Notes: generated from the letters alone by a model not told the origin. Counted from the first letter of the stretch, positions 37,538 to 51,625 are shown. The stretch: DNA of 64,000 nucleotides from Apostichopus japonicus (GCF_037975245.1 NC_092580.1:11809501-11873500), one strand, 5' to 3'. Numbers and translations: made by a program.

Positions 37538-38505
37538 TTAACAATTGGCAAGCATTTCAAATTTGGGGGAAGACTGTTCCACGACCTGCCTCCAGAAACT
37601 TTTAAAGGACGTTTTACCATTCCCAGATCTAACAGGAGCAAGTAAAACATTATTAGAGCAGCTAGATCTAGTTCTGTACGAATGGCTATCTCTCAGTAGA
37701 ATAGTATTATCAGTAAGGTAATCTGGAGCCAAGCCGTGGACACATCTATACATTAGAATATTCCTGAAATATAATGTACGTTGACGGACATCTAGCCACT
37801 TCAATTCAGCAAAAATATCTGTAACATGCACATCCCGAAGCCCACACCCCAGGACTACTCTAGCTGCACGATTTTGAAGAATCTGAAACCGGTCAAATTT
37901 TGTTCGTCGCCGTAGTCCAAACGGCAGAACAATCATCAATATGGGGTACAATTATAGCGTTGTGCAGAGTATTACGTGTTTGCTGGTCAACACACCAACT
38001 AAGTCTTTTTAGAATACCCAGTTACTGTGATAAATTTGCAGTTATTTTATCAATATGTTTTTCCCATTTAAGAATCGGGTCGAACCACATTCCAAGGTAT
38101 TTTGAATACATACACATTTTCAAGAATATCATTATCAAGCTTTACTTTGAGGGAATTATTATTATTTTTTTTTTATAATTTGAGAAGAGCCAAATGTCAT
38201 AACATTGGTTTTAGAAGCATTAAGTGTCAGCTTATTAGTGTTCATCCAATCAGAAACAGCTTCCAGGTCCAAATTTATGACACTTTCAATATCTAATTCG
38301 CTTTTTGAACTATACATGATGGCAGTATCATCGTCATAAAGAAAAATCTTACAATTCGAAACTACAGTAGGAAGGTCATTAATATAACTGATAAATAAAA
38401 GTGGACCCAATATGGATCCCTGGGGTACACCAATTGTAGCTGGTCTTGCATCAGATTTAACCCCATCAATAATAGTAGTTTGTTCTCTATTTGATCCTTA
38501 ATCTA
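37538..38505 (-). mobile_element. LINE reverse-transcriptase relic, unit 3 (longest copy)
   Basis: From high to low coordinate the minus strand encodes the RT palm ([13 protein letters not shown], then [11 protein letters not shown] with an intact DD pair, then WMNTNKLTLNASKT, 38,162-38,450). An intervening thumb-like region reads KYLGMWFDPILKWEKHIDK and then hits a stop. The C-terminal region (37,538-37,951) has FQILQNRAARVVLGC, LKWLDVRQRTLYF and HGLAPDYL. These are typical of jockey/CR1-type non-LTR retrotransposons. An in-frame stop near 38,025 and frame changes make it inactive. Its endonuclease domain is absent. Confidence 0.88.
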
Positions 38506-38512
38506 ATGCATG

Positions 38513-38990
38513 GGAGCCACGAAAGAGCTACAGTACCTACTAATCACAAATTATGTAAATGTCACTAGACAGCATCCGTAGTGACATCGTTTTTAGGTAC
38601 AAATTTGAGTTTCCATCATATCTTTAATCTGTTTTTCATACATATCTTTTAATATGATTGCTATCATGACTATATCTAAGGACTTCTGAGTCGTATTTCT
38701 GTATCCAGTGAAATCGTCTCGCCGAGATATAAAAGGATGAATTTTCCGTACATTTTCACGGTAGGCCCCTCTGTTCAAGGTCAATGAACGACTATAACAT
38801 TAGGTCCATTAAGTGCGGATTTTGGTCTCCCATTTGTGACATTGCAGTAAACCAAGCCGAGCAATGTATCTACGGTGTCTCTTAAAGAACATCATTATCA
38901 ACAACGTCGAAAAGAATTTTTAGTATCTTCGGTGTCATTTTAAAAGTATTTGTACCTTATGTACACATTCACCTTAGAGTGTCCTCAACC
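38513..38990 (-). repeat. Repeat X, unit 3
   Basis: Abuts the LINE relic as in units 2 and 4. The order LINE-repeat X is the same in three units, so the join predates the duplications. Confidence 0.75.
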
Positions 38991-39325
38991 CCCACCCTCA
39001 TATAACTATTACATTAGTTCCAATTAGTGCGGAGTTTGGTCTCCCATTTGCGAAGTTGCAGTAAACCAACCCGAGCAACGTATGTACGGTGCCTCATCAA
39101 AACATTCAAAACGCATGACTTGCGTAACCAGGGAATTCTTGATTTTTGACTAGATTTGCATTCATCAAGCTATATGCACGTTCATTTCATTTTAACGCGC
39201 CATGACCACAGTACAGGCTTCTTAAATCGTATTGAAAACGGAGTAACGCCACAGGTCAACTTATCTGTCTTCGAAACACCTTGAAACTTACACCAGCCCC
39301 GTTACAGTACCGTACCACTGACCTC

Positions 39326-40715
39326 TATGGAACGCGGAAAGGGTCAACGTGAGGCACCGTCCACTTAGAAATGGTCGTTCACACAGAAACCGTTCACTTA
39401 GAGATCGCCGCTCAAATGCAAGCAGCAGCCCACTTAGAAATTGCCGTTTAACGCGAGGCGCCGTCCACTCAGAGATGGTCGTTCCCTTAGAGACCGTCCA
39501 CTCTGCAGAGATCGTTGCTCAAATGCAACAACCGCCCATTTTTAAATCGCCGTTGAAGTACAGAAGCCGCTCATTCAAAAATGGCCGTTGACTCAGAAAT
39601 CGCCCACTTACAAATCGCCGGTCGATGCTGAGCCGCGCCTACTTAGAATTCGTCCTCCCTTTACAATGGCTATATACGTATGCATTAAGTGGGCGTGGAC
39701 TATTTATCGGCTGTGCTCCCGCCCAGTAACGTACACCGAGCTGTTACAGTAGAACGCTGTTGTTCCCGCCTCATTCAAGTCGGCCCTGCGGCGCCCCTCC
39801 CTTTTTCAGGAGAGTAATTTCGTCTCGGTACACCGAAGACCACATGCAATGAAAGTTTCCAAATCAATATTTGTTTGTGGAAAATTACAACTGGTAATCA
39901 CGAATTATTAATTAAAAATACCAATGGGCTTAATTGTACGTCGTCTCAACATGCACAAACTCCCGAAGATTGAGTACAAACCGATACTGAATGAAATGGA
40001 TCAAAACAAGCGAGTAGAGGGTCAAGTCTAGTATTAGAGATTGGCCGCAAGCTGAGGAATACCAGCACCGTACTCATACACTCATCATACTAACGTTAGG
40101 TTTGTATTGCGAAAGATCCATCTTTTTCCATAGAAAAAGAAGCACGCCTCCTTTTATAACAGTTGATTCACTGCAATCAAGCAAAACTGCCGTTCTTCTG
40201 TTGTTGACACCGATTTTCACAAATTCCTCGAGTTGTATATCACCGTTTTGATCTATTTTAATTTGTGATTGAAAATTCAATGAACGAGTACGGGTGCGAA
40301 CGTTCGACGCACCTCGACTCTGTGATTGAAAAGTTCACGCCCCGCCCACGATATAAATATGCAAGTTTGGCTGTCACTCAAATGGACGATCTCTGAGACG
40401 ACGATCTCTGAGTGGGCGATCTCTGAATGGACGATTTCTGAATCACGACGATTTCTCAGTCGCGACGGTTTCTAAGTCAACGGCCATTTCTGAATGGACG
40501 GTTCACGAAAAGTATGGTGTGTTTGCGCGGCAATCTCTGATTAGACGGTCTGTGTATCAACGGCCATCTCTAAGTGGACGGCGCCTCACATTAAACGGCG
40601 ATTTCAAAATGGACGGCTGCTGCATTTGAGCGGCGATCTCTAAGTGGACGGTTTCTGAGCGAACGACCGTTTCTGAGTGGACGGCGCCAAATGTTGACCC
40701 TTTCCGCGTTCCATA
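39326..40715. mobile_element. Foldback-type transposon, unit 3 copy (internally deleted)
   Basis: The two arms (about 39,326-39,640 and 40,370-40,715) flank a shortened middle. Compared with unit 1, about 0.8 kb of AT-rich interior is missing at the join near 39,860. The hAT-like insertion site at about 39,645 is empty here. Confidence 0.75.
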
Positions 40716-41969
40716 CACGTTTCACATGGATTGTGCATTGTGTGGCGAAACAGAGCAGGAAAAACTGCGGCTACGCTTCCACGAACGTCATACTATTTCT
40801 ACGGAGGCCCAAAAGTACCTTTCATCCATGCTGTTGTATATATGTAGGTAGAAATTCTATGTTATTATGCGGTTTAGCTCACAGTTCAGAATTTTAGGTT
40901 AGTAATTGTTATCGAGAGAGGATTCAAATTATGTCTGTCTACAGTGTTCTCTCTTCGCTCTTTTCCCTAATGAAAAAATGCAGAGAGTTGATGGGTGTGT
41001 ACACATATTGTATAGGAACATTTGTGAAAAAAGATATGCTGATGGTTCTATATATTCACTAAGGAACGCTCCTTCTCTCTCAATCGATTTATCCAAATGG
41101 ATCATAATGGAGGTTGTGCTACAGTCAAATAAAGGCTATATTAAGTAATCTTGTGGTAATGCTCTTTGAGGGGTGATTATGGGTCATGTTTATTTCTTTG
41201 TGTCCATTGTCGTATTCATTTAAATGGTACAGAAAAATGAAGAATAGGTTGGTAGTATAATGTGTGAATGAATACATCTGTAATTTGTTAAACCTTCCTA
41301 TCATCAACGGGTGTTGCTCGTTTCAAACAATAACCATGTTGTGATTTCGATGGGGATGAGGGTGGGGTTGGGGTGTGGGTGGGGTGGGGGTGGGGCGGGA
41401 TGGGACCACAGGGCCGAACGCACACTTGTATATAATGACTGGAAAAAATACTCACTTCTTGTTCGAAGTCCAGACTGGTTTAAAATTTGATGTCAATCCA
41501 AACATTGTTTTTTTTCGAGTGAAAACAGACCAAAACATTAGTGTGATCGTTCCCAACAAAAATAAAACTGTTAACTTTACTGCATGACTGCATAGGTTAC
41601 GATTTCATCGAATACACAAAGGAAAGTGTCTCTTAATTTAAGAGGGCGTTTAAAGGAATAATCATTGACGTCGCCAATAATAGGTGAGCATGCGGGTGAA
41701 AGGGACTTGATCACTCAAACGTTTTCGTGCCTCTACCGTGCTTCCACCGTGGTATTTGTAGTAGGAATAAATTGGAAAATACACTCTTCCTATACATTCA
41801 GAGCAATTAAGAATTAACAATGGCTACATACAGTTACTAACTTACTACATTTATATTCCGGTGCATCCCATGTAATTTTCATTTTTTATTTATTACGCGT
41901 TTTTACTTTCTTTCTTTTTCTTTTTCCTTGAACATGAACCGGTTAACGGAACACGGGGATAACCTACTA

Positions 41970-42829
41970 TTATTTAGAAAACACAACAGCAAAGATAATG
42001 GCATAAATGATTGATGAAACTATTTTCACGCCAAGTATGGAATATTTCATTTTCCTCAGCCATGGCATCCTGGGTCTTTCCTTGCGCAAGTTGCGAGCGT
42101 TGATCAGTCCGTACACAGTAACCATCACGCCCTCGATAATGAGCCAGATGATATAACTACCTATATATGGAAGATAAAATACATGAAACTGCACAATAAT
42201 GCAAAATAGATCGGCGAGTACGGTCGCCCAGAAAGAACACTATATAGAAATACAGTCGCTCATATCGTTATCTCGAAAATTGCGAAATATACAAAGATGA
42301 AATAACGTTAATGATACAAAAGTGAAACTTCCAGAATACAACATACATACAACTCCGTATTTGAGATAAAAAAAAAATAGTTAAAGTGTCCCATTTTGGC
42401 TTCCGTAAAATATTACTAATTAGGTATAGCGAATATATCTCCACCCCCTCCCCCCATCCCCTCCCCTCCCCCTCTCCCTCCCCCACCAAACCGATTGGTT
42501 CTTTACCACCTCACCACGCTCATAAGTCGTCTCTAAACGCCATGATCATTCAAATAATATCGATTCTATCGTTTGAATCTTAATATAACGTGATTATATA
42601 AGTTCGAATCATGCAGAAACTCACTTCAGTCACGTTCGGTGAATACTGACGCTAGTATAGGTATTTGAATGAATATTCATAGTGCAGTACATCATATGCA
42701 GCCAGTTGGAACAATTAATTATTAGTGCTAATACCACTGTATCTCACCTGAATGACTTTATGCTGAGTAAACAAAACAAAAAACGTGCAAAACAGTACCG
42801 TGAAGTGTAGACGGATTGTTTCAAAAGAT

Positions 42830-42892
<63 letters not shown>

Positions 42893-45800
42893 CGTACCTA
42901 TTATAGGTTGTCCAGTGGATGGCAGCTTGGTGAAAACGAACGTCAAGGACACAAACAAAGTTAAGACGCAAGTTAGTCCAAACTCAGGCGTATGTGTCTC
43001 TTCCTTGTCAGATAAACAGATTACGACGGTAGTCATTCCTGACAAAATTAAACATGGGAGAATTATGGCCAGAAAATGGGAAAACCTTTCACCTCTTCTG
43101 AGTTCCAAAACGTAGTGTACGTAAGATTGTGTTTGGTTTTCACAGCTATCACAGTCATAAGAGGCCACGTTAGCATCAACTGTTGCAATATCGAGTTCCC
43201 ATAGACCATGTCTGATATCATATTGTTTGTAAGCCTTACCGTCAATCAGGTCTGTGACAGCATAAAACTCTTGCTGTTGAGATGAAGGTATATGAGAAAA
43301 CAAAAGAAGTCCTCACTATCCGCTGACCACCAAACGCAAATAGAATACAGAAAACGTCTTAACATATACGAGGTGTAAAATTTATCAGAGATTCACAGAA
43401 AGACTGTTTATAGTACAGTGATTTTTCATTTTCATTTATTTATTCAGTCAATGTATAAACATTTTACACATCGAAAATCATAACGTTCCTCCTGCTCCGT
43501 AATAAATATGAGTAAGCAATTTATAATAAAAAAAAATATTTAAAGATATATGCAAACAAATGTAAGAAATCTAAAATGTGATTTGAAAACGTTAATAAAA
43601 GAATATGTAGGAAAAGGCTGAAAAGTGTCAAACTTGTGAAAGACTAAAAATAGGACCAATAACAAACTAAACAGAAAATACAGATTCCCATTATGACGAA
43701 TTAAATAATTTCACAGCAGATGCCGGGGGTGGGGGAGAGGGGGACTATCCGTTAGACGCTTATTTCCCCCTGAAAGTGCAGAGACGGCGATTTGAAGGTA
43801 AACAAAATTAAATAAACCATTACCAGGGTGATTCGAGTCACTCATAATTTTGTTTAATCCATTTACAAACAGGCATATGTGTATATATCTGTGTATACTT
43901 GTTTCGTATTTCTAACTGAGGACTTGAAGAAAAGAATAACAAGTCCCCAGACCTTTTAAAAAAATCACCGCGTCCTCAGAAGAATTATATTTAATAGGTA
44001 TGGTTAAGGTTAGGGTACGTGGATATGAACCATAGAAATTGAAGTATTTCAATGTCTTTGATATGAACAATGGAAAAACAACGGGTTCCTCGGACTGAAT
44101 GTTAAACACACCTGCATGTGTGTGTGTATGCGTGTGTTCGTGTGTGTGTATGTATGTCATTTTGTTTTAAACTTTAGAATATATGTTATCATACTTCGAT
44201 CATCGAAATATTTACCTGTGTTGTCTGGTAGAGCCATGTAGTAAATGTCAAATGGCAAGTTTGCTTATCGAACGGATAGTTTCGAACGGAAACACTGCAG
44301 AAGGACTGCATGTTTGCTAAAGTGTACCAGTAAATCTTTCCCGTATGTTTCACTACGACGGCGGTTGTATCCGGTATGAAACTTGCAAAGTCTGTACTCA
44401 CGCTGTGTGAAAGTTATAAAAAGTCAACAAAAAATTGAAAGTAAAAGTCAAAGTAATTAAAATGGTTGAGATTTCGAGAAGAAAAAAACAACAACAACAC
44501 ATTTTTCGGGATAACATTGTCCATTTTCTTTTAACAATGGTGAAATTGTTTGATGTCCAATTGAGCATTAATATCTGACCTTTCGTTCAGTACCAGTTCT
44601 GGCCTCCAAATGAGCTCATCACCCTGCGATGTCAAAGGAAGTCTCGTCTCCAGGATACCATCATACTCATCTGGTTGCCATGACAGTCGATAATCCTCCC
44701 AAGTCTTGTGCAGTGCAGAATTAGAAAGAAAATAAGTGATGCAGCTCCATTCATTATGTTTTAGTGGACCAAATTGCGGGAGGGGGGTGGAAGGGAATTC
44801 CACTGCCAGTGGCCGCACCGTGCATTAATGGTTGACGAAATTTAGTAATGTAAGTTTAGTAATAAGTGATTGCATTTAGTTCCGAAAGACGTTATCTGGT
44901 TATATTGGTTCAAATTTTGGTGGTGGTGGTGGGGGGGGGGGGGGTTGTCCACTGGGCTGACAAAATTGAGCAATGTAAGTAATGTTGAATTTAGATCCGT
45001 AATCAGTTATATGAACTTCAACGTTATATACATTGTATCGACAACATGCCAGGCACTACAAATTAATGATGTTGTAGGGAAACACGATATGTATAAACTT
45101 GAACGTAGCTTTATTGAATACCCTGTTTAAGACCTCTTATATGTAGCTATATATGAGTGAGAATTGTTGAAAGGATAGGTGATCCACATGCACTTGGTGT
45201 TGGTGTTATAATATATAGTAGATTATTGTTTACTCACCAGCTTCATCATCCCACGCAGGTGGAGATGTTGTTCATGTTCAGCCTTAAATTAACAAAAAAA
45301 CGTACCGTAAATATATAAATAATGACGTACAGGGCCTATGTAATTAAACTGGAGATACATTGCAGTTCTTTTCATTGATCTCTTTCTTGCACTTTGTACA
45401 CATATTTCCACACATCAACAACTACTTCGCCTAGAAACTCTCAATTGGAGTAAAGGATATTGGAGGTCTGAGTAGTGTGAGTAAATAGGAACGTCTGTCC
45501 AGACTGTGTGCACCATATATTACACCAGGTTCTAAATCACATGGAAGGCCACCTATAGCTTTGTTTGTTAGTCACTTTTGTTGCCGGCGCAGCATTTGAT
45601 ATCACCTAGGGACAGATCCAGGCAGTGACGTAAATTCGGGGGTGGGGGTGATTATGGAGGTATCGACCCACCCCTGAGAAAAGCAAGAGTCGACTCGATA
45701 CCACGGTCAAAAACCTGAAACGAAATGAACGTGGTATTATAACCATGAACGTATAAGAGTGATGGAACATGTGGGATGCGCAAAATGGAGGGGGAGGGAT

Positions 45801-46366
45801 GCCCCTAGGCAACGCCCCTCCCCTCCCCCCTCCAGTGACCCTCTATCGTCAGTCCGGAAAAAACGTTCATTCAGGGGATTTTTGCGTTCCAAAATAATAA
45901 ATAAAATATATTGGCACAACACTGGCGTTGTGGCGTTGACACCTAATTAATAGTCTATAAGTAAGCCTCAGAATGCACCCTTTGAGGTATATTATTTTAC
46001 TTTCTCCAGGGTGGGGGGGGAGGTTGTGGGCTTCGAAAGGGGTGGGGTGCAACCCCAGCATTCGCGCCTGATTATATATTAAGCTCATTTTCTTTCCTGG
46101 CGTTTGTTTACTAAACAGTTTTGAAGCCACATGCGCATTTACATGAAAGTAGTAACTTAATACTAAAATCGTTTTTTACAGGATGGACATATAGCTTCGA
46201 GAAAAACAAAATGTAAAAGTACTTACGAGAACAGAAATAGTTGGCGTAAATCTGAATCCAACTTTAACTGTATCTGTGGTATCCTTGACTGGTCGCAGAG
46301 AAGCCGTGTAGTTTGTCATTAGGGTGGCCTGTAGATCACGGTAGACTTCATTATCGCCGCATTCAA
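41970..46366 (-). CDS. Cys-loop ligand-gated ion channel, nicotinic alpha7-like, copy 3
   Basis: Coding exons in transcript order: 46,227-46,366; 45,238-45,282; 44,580-44,704; 44,195-44,402; 42,898-43,273; 41,970-42,160. Lengths and phases equal those of copies 1 and 2, with all frames open. Distinct changes lie in the last exon: ARNLRKERPRMPWLRKMKYS, and YAIIF in place of YGIIF in M4. Loop C is YDCDSC as in copy 2. Candidate polyadenylation signals lie at about 41,885-41,894. The three genes are in one orientation at spacings of about 14 and 23 kb, a tandem cluster. The signal-peptide exon was not found. Confidence 0.9.
42833..42890. repeat. (TA)n microsatellite beside a splice donor, copy 3
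   Basis: About 58 bp of TA repeats next to the donor of the 42,898-43,273 exon. This is the shortest of the three alleles. Confidence 0.95.
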
Positions 46367-46653
46367 CTTTAACAAAACAAAACAAATAGAAATCATGTAT
46401 TTCTGATTAATCATCGCGCATGATGCATTGTGACTGATTTGTTGGAAAGATCCAGCAGCGTCCTGGCAATCAGCACTTACAGGTTCGATAACTTTTGAAT
46501 CACACTTCAGTACGGTACGGTGAGTATACACTGGAAAATGTACTCAATTACGATCGGGGTACGAATATAGTAAGGAATCAAATACTATATAAAGATACAA
46601 GTCTGCTTGGAACTGCAATATTTGCCTTTCCTGAATTCACAACGAATCATACA

Positions 46654-46852
46654 GGTTTTTAACGTTCACACCACTATGTCACTGACTCGATCGGACAAAA
46701 TCAGTATAATCGTAAGGTCACGTGATGGACTTTTGATTTCAATTTTAAGTTATCTACTAATTCCCAATTATAACGTAGTACGTGGTGGTCCTTACTCCAA
46801 CGGGGAAGAACAGTTAAAATCAGAAGAAGGCCATGCAGGATACGCTTCCTGA
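46654..46852 (+). CDS. Small ORF downstream of a TATA-like box, copy 3 (uncertain)
   Basis: ATG at 46,676 and stop at 46,850-46,852, with the predicted product identical to that in unit 2. The TATATAAAG element is at about 46,586-46,594. Confidence 0.25.
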
Positions 46853-47021
46853 AAGAGCGATGAAACATCATTGTTGCCAGTGGTGACTATAGTACAACGT
46901 TAACGGTCGAAATAGATTGGGTCCACACTCTGAACCGTGAGACTAATCAGAAACTATAAGAAATAAACAATCCTAACACGTCTTTTATATCGATCTCTGT
47001 ATTAGACAGAAACCGAAACAG

Positions 47022-47670
47022 GGGACAAACTAAAACGAATGACAGCGAATGACCGAATGACAATTGACTTTGTACAAGGTTAATTATCATTTGCGAATGA
47101 CAGCGAATGACAACGAATGCCAGCGAATGACAACGAATGACAACAACTTGGACAACGAATGACAACGAAGGACAGTGTTGAGAAGTGCTAGAATGATAAA
47201 CGGAGTGAAGTAAATGCGGTTATTGGTTTTCTGCGCAAAAATGATTTGAGGAAAATCGCATCACGTGTTTGCAGGGTTTTGGTGTAATTTACGGATAGAA
47301 ACCACAGGGAAAGTTTTTGTGTGAGATTGCGCTTGCGTGCTGTGCTTTTTACCTCTGTAGATTTATACAGAAAGATAACTGAAGCCATTTCAAGATTATG
47401 GTATTGTTAGTTTCTAACAATTAATATCGGAAAAGTGACGTTAAATTTACTTTTTAAAATCAGACTTACAATTTCGCTTACTATAAGGTGCGTTTTTATC
47501 TTGTCCGTACTTTACTAGATCTAGATACCCACGAAGTATGAACTGTGTTGAAGCAAATGTCTGTGCTGTCATTACTGTCATTCGTTTTAGTCAACGCAAT
47601 TTTTTAGTGTGTACAACATATTGTCATTCGTTATGTGTAACGCAATTGTCATTCGTTTTAGTAACACCCC
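47022..47670. mobile_element. 8-bp-TSD DNA transposon with GAATGACA subterminal repeats, unit 3 only
   Basis: The element starts gggacaaactaaaacgaatg and ends with an inverted counterpart (cattcgttttagtaacaccc). The target duplication cgaaacag lies at 47,014-47,021 and 47,671-47,678. Unit 2 has one uninterrupted cgaaacag at the same place (about 24,460). The left 150 bp holds many gcgaatgaca/acgaatgaca repeats. It has no transposase. Superfamily is unclear: 8-bp duplication fits hAT or Merlin. Confidence 0.85.
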
Positions 47671-48219
47671 CGAAACAGCGGTCGATATTATATTTATTGC
47701 GTACTACTTGAAGGATCATGACAAATGTAAACTTTTGCTTGGTGTTATACGACAGGCTTGTTAAGTAAACGTATACTATCACTTCAGAATGGCGGGACTT
47801 ATAATGTCATCAACCTGCCTCCCCCCCCCCCCCCCATACTTCACCGAACTATTATATACACAGTTGCCAACAACAGAAACCAATAGAAACTTCAGTCTCT
47901 GTCTTTTGATTTTACGATGGAAGGTTTGTAAAACGTGCATATCTCATACAGAGAGTTTACTTTATAGCTCAATAATTATCAATCGACAATGTTAATCACT
48001 GGCCAGGTATCATTATTTTATGAGCCATTACAAATATAGGAAGGAAGGCCCGTGACTACCTTGCTTGGAAAAATCAAGTCGCAAAAAGGACGTTAATATT
48101 AACGAGGAAGCAATAAACCTTGCTCGAGATCGTGATACGTGGCGGGGGTTAATCACTTGAGCATGTCGGATAGACGAGACTCAACTTACTATACTACTAC
48201 AACTATTACAAATAAACAG

Positions 48220-48620
48220 ATATATATGGAACGACAAAGGAATTTGCATTGGTTATACGCATGTAACAACATACGTGTTTTAGTATGTTTTTCTTGAGTG
48301 ACATGGATGGAGTCGGATATGACGAGGGGAGGTGGTATAGAGGGCAAGGAGAGCCGGCTGTTGTAAGGGGTGGTATATTGGTCTTATTCATTTTAAAAAG
48401 AACGCCCACGTTTTGTTGCAATGTATAACATAGACAAGGAATTTGTATGGGTTATGGGCGGTTATAAGTGTTTTAGTATTCTTTTTCTTGGGTGACATGG
48501 ATGGTGTCGGATAGAGGGATGTTGAGGTAGGGAGGGCAAGGAGAGCCGGCTGCTGAAAGGGTGATATATTGGTCCTATTTATTTTAAAAGAACCCCCACT
48601 ATTTTCTACAATGTATAAAA
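48220..48620. repeat. ~190-bp tandem repeat, unit 3
   Basis: Nearly identical to 25,030-25,440. Confidence 0.75.
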
Positions 48621-48866
48621 TAGACAAGGGATATGATGAAATGTGAACACATGCAGCTGCAAAAATAATAGTTCCATTGGCGTAATCTGTTAAGTCGGAA
48701 CTCTTATGAAGCACACATACTACGGAAAATTGTGTGCAATTCTTCATTTTCAAGTTAGCGTATTACGTGAAATGTCTCTGACAATAGTTTCTTAGTATCC
48801 TTCAAACGCTTTGGGAAGCTTTTCTACTCAACTTTAAACGGAATGTGAAATCTTTCTTACGCTCAC

Positions 48867-48993
48867 AGGCACATTCATAATATCCAACCCAACCTCGTGT
48901 GAATCCTCAAATCAGTAAAGAAAGAAACAACTGTGCCATTGTTCAAGTGTTTCCAAGTTGTACTATAGTATGTTGTTCCTTCTTTTTTATTTC
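48867..48993 (-). pseudogene. Kinase N-lobe-like exon fragment, unit 3
   Basis: The single counterpart of the tandem exon pair in unit 2. A small insertion shifts the frame after VVSFF, so a stop follows. The donor is GTGAGC. It lies downstream, in the transcript sense, of the other kinase exons at 50.8-55.1 kb, so it belongs to a different, broken copy. Confidence 0.4.
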
Positions 48994-48999
48994 CTTCCA

Positions 49000-50270
49000 G
49001 TATACATATAAAATGTACATATAAATGCTCATCGTGTGTGAGCTATACTATCCGGTCAAAGACCTTCTGTATAATAAGTAGAAAAACAATCCCGATCCTT
49101 ACAATGATTTATGACAATGGACTGGTTGCGCGAATCAACGGCCTTGTGTTAGAAAACTCTTGACACCCACAATGTCCATTCCATTGAAAGGCCGTCTTCC
49201 TTTTAAAGATAAAGGGGGTAAAGAATGATGGAGGGATAAGTCAATACAATACTTGTGTTTTATTATATGATGCCAAGTTTATACGTTTGTACTTAAATAC
49301 GACGAAAACACCAAAATAGGAGCTATACGGGGTAGGCCTACATCACATATTTAAAATCATAAACTAGTTCGGCGTTTATTACGAAAATCGATTATTTTTA
49401 TTATTTGATTGTCTGAGTGGCTGATATGGTGTCATGTGACCATGTATTGATATTTCTAACTATGATGGATCGCGTAGTCTTCATTAGTATGCATAAAATC
49501 CTTATCAATACAATATGTATAGAGAATGTTTCTATAATTGCTACATAACGGGATCTAGTGTCACTTTTAGAAACTCTGACAAGTAATACGGTATATATCA
49601 TTCACAACACAGAGTCAAGCAATTTATCGAGTATCGACTAATGTTTCGCTATAGTAAATTTATAATTTCCACGATCAATATTCGTAAACTTTGAACTTTA
49701 ATGTTAGTAATAAGCAGTCGGTGTCGATGGTTAACTAAAACATACATATTACAACTGCACCTACTGAAACTTTAGGCCACTTTTTATGAAGAAAAACAAA
49801 GTCATTTGTGTCCTATGTCATATGATGCATAACGATCTAAATGACATTTTCATTTTGGAACGTCACTAGGATACCTTCAATTAACAGAAAACAGTTTCGT
49901 TGTCATATGAAATGTTGTTTCCCAAATTTATATGAAAGCGAAAATTAAATTCCTAATTATTCATGATCTTGAAACCGGATCGCCGTGTTAAAGCAATTTT
50001 CGATTGGTTAATTGTTGAGTTTGAGTATCCAAACATTTTTCTTCAGACTATACGTGGCATGCATGTACAAGGAAATAGGATATCTCGAACTTTGATGAGC
50101 AAGATGAGACTAGCAAAGTGAAAACCTTCTTTATGTGGTTTATCGCGTATATGAAATCTTTTGACGACTGATATACAGTGAATAGACTTACGTTTCAAAT
50201 AGGGGAAAAAATCCATACGATCTTCATTAACTTATAGATGGATATAGGTAACGAGAAGAGGGTTAAGTCT
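49000..50270. other. No gene recognised
   Basis: AT-rich sequence between the end of unit 3 and the small element at 50,281. Both strands are full of stops and no repeat of the window extends into it. Confidence 0.5.
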
Positions 50271-50280
50271 GGGTTGTGGG

Positions 50281-50526
50281 TAGGCGCGTAGCGAGGAAGT
50301 TGCCAAGGGAGGGGCGAAGCCTGTAGGCAAACTATCTAAGCGTAGCGCAACCATAAGTTGGCGCGAAGCGTACAAACAAATATTGGCCGAAAATGCCACT
50401 TCCCAGGCCTTGTAAGTTGCATCTAAGCATTTTCTAGTTTGAAATTACTAGCGATATCATAAAAAAAAAATATATGCTCAAGGGGGCGGTCTCCCCCTGC
50501 GCCCCCCCCCCTTGGCTACGCGCCTG
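50281..50526. mobile_element. 246-bp hAT-like MITE
   Basis: The ends taggcgcgtagcgagg and cttggctacgcgcctg are inverted repeats with small differences. The target duplication gttgtggg lies at 50,273-50,280 and 50,527-50,534. Its interior has aactatctaagcgtagcgc and a gttggcgc motif related to the larger hAT-like elements of the window, so it looks like a deletion derivative. Confidence 0.85.
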
Positions 50527-50871
50527 GTTGTGGGAGGAGGAGAACAAACTTCGTTGGGCAGTTGGATAATTCAAAGAAAGCATACCGCAAAATCATCTCA
50601 TAATTTCCCAACCAAATGGACCTTCTGTGGACATACCAGTATCTAAATTCTTTTCAACAACACGACACATTATTTATTTATTTTTCAACTAAAGGACATT
50701 TCCTTTATCTCTTTTTTTTTCATTTTAATTATAGAAAAGGGGTACTTTCTTTCATTCACGAAAATTGGGAACTGTTACTGCTACTCCCCTGTTGGTGGTC
50801 AATCCATCGTTTATGGTGATTAGCATTAATACGGTTTGGAAGGATTAAAATCTGTGTGGATCTGTAATTAC

Positions 50872-50984
50872 CGTGTGAAAACATTTCCCACAATGCAACG
50901 CCAACTGACCATACGTCACTAGCTGAAGAGTATTCATCGAGAAGTAAAGTTTCTAAAGCTAGATTGGCAAGATGTGGTTTTTTT
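50872..50984 (-). CDS. Tyrosine-kinase-like exon, activation segment to helix F
   Basis: A 113-nt minus-strand exon between a ctttcag acceptor and a GTAATT donor. It encodes KKPHLANLALETLLLDEYSS and then ASDVWSVGVALWEMFSHG. SDVWSxGVxLWEMF is the hallmark of subdomain IX in tyrosine kinases, and LALETLL sits where receptor tyrosine kinases have MALESL. Frame and splice sites are intact. No catalytic-loop exon with HRD was found between this exon and 52.5 kb, so it may belong to a pseudokinase or a dead gene. Confidence 0.7.
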
Positions 50985-51149
50985 CTGAAAGATAATTAAG
51001 ATATAGTTATCAATGTCATTATTATTGTAATTATTGTTATTATTAATGTACAACGTTTTCGTTAACGTGTCAAGAATTATGTGTTATAGAATCAATATTT
51101 TATAAATAAAAAGTAAATAAAAAACTTAAACCAGCACTTCGGAGCTAAA

Positions 51150-51625
51150 CTCTGCCAAATGATGAAGGCTGTAGGCCTAGATTAAGATTGGTGGTGCAGA
51201 TCGAAACTCCGACAAATGCAGAGCGCTACGTCTTAGAGACCAAGAGTATTATAAGCAGATCAAAACACCGACAAATGCAGAACGCTACGTCTTAGAAACC
51301 AAGAGTGCTAGAGGCAGATCGAAACACTGGCAAAGTGCCAAAAACTAGCTCTTACGTCACTACTGGTGGCGCGAATCAAGACATTAGGTAAATGGAGAAG
51401 GCTAGCACTTAGAAACCATGCCTGTTGGAGGCAGATCGAAACACTGGCAATGGAGAATGCTACGTCTTAGAGACCAAGAGTGTTATAAGCCGATCGAAAC
51501 ACTGGCAAATGCCAAAAACTAAGTGTTACGCCACTACTGGTGGCGCAAATCTAAACATTGGCAAATGGAGAAGGCTAGCTCTTATAGACCATAACTGTTG
51601 GAGGCAGATCGAAACACTGGTCTTT
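51150..51625. repeat. ~60-bp minisatellite
   Basis: Seven to eight degenerate units with cagatcgaaacactggcaaa, gagaaggctagctctta and gagaccaagagtgtta. Some units carry tacgtcactactggtggc. The frame 51,425-51,769 is a by-product. Confidence 0.75.
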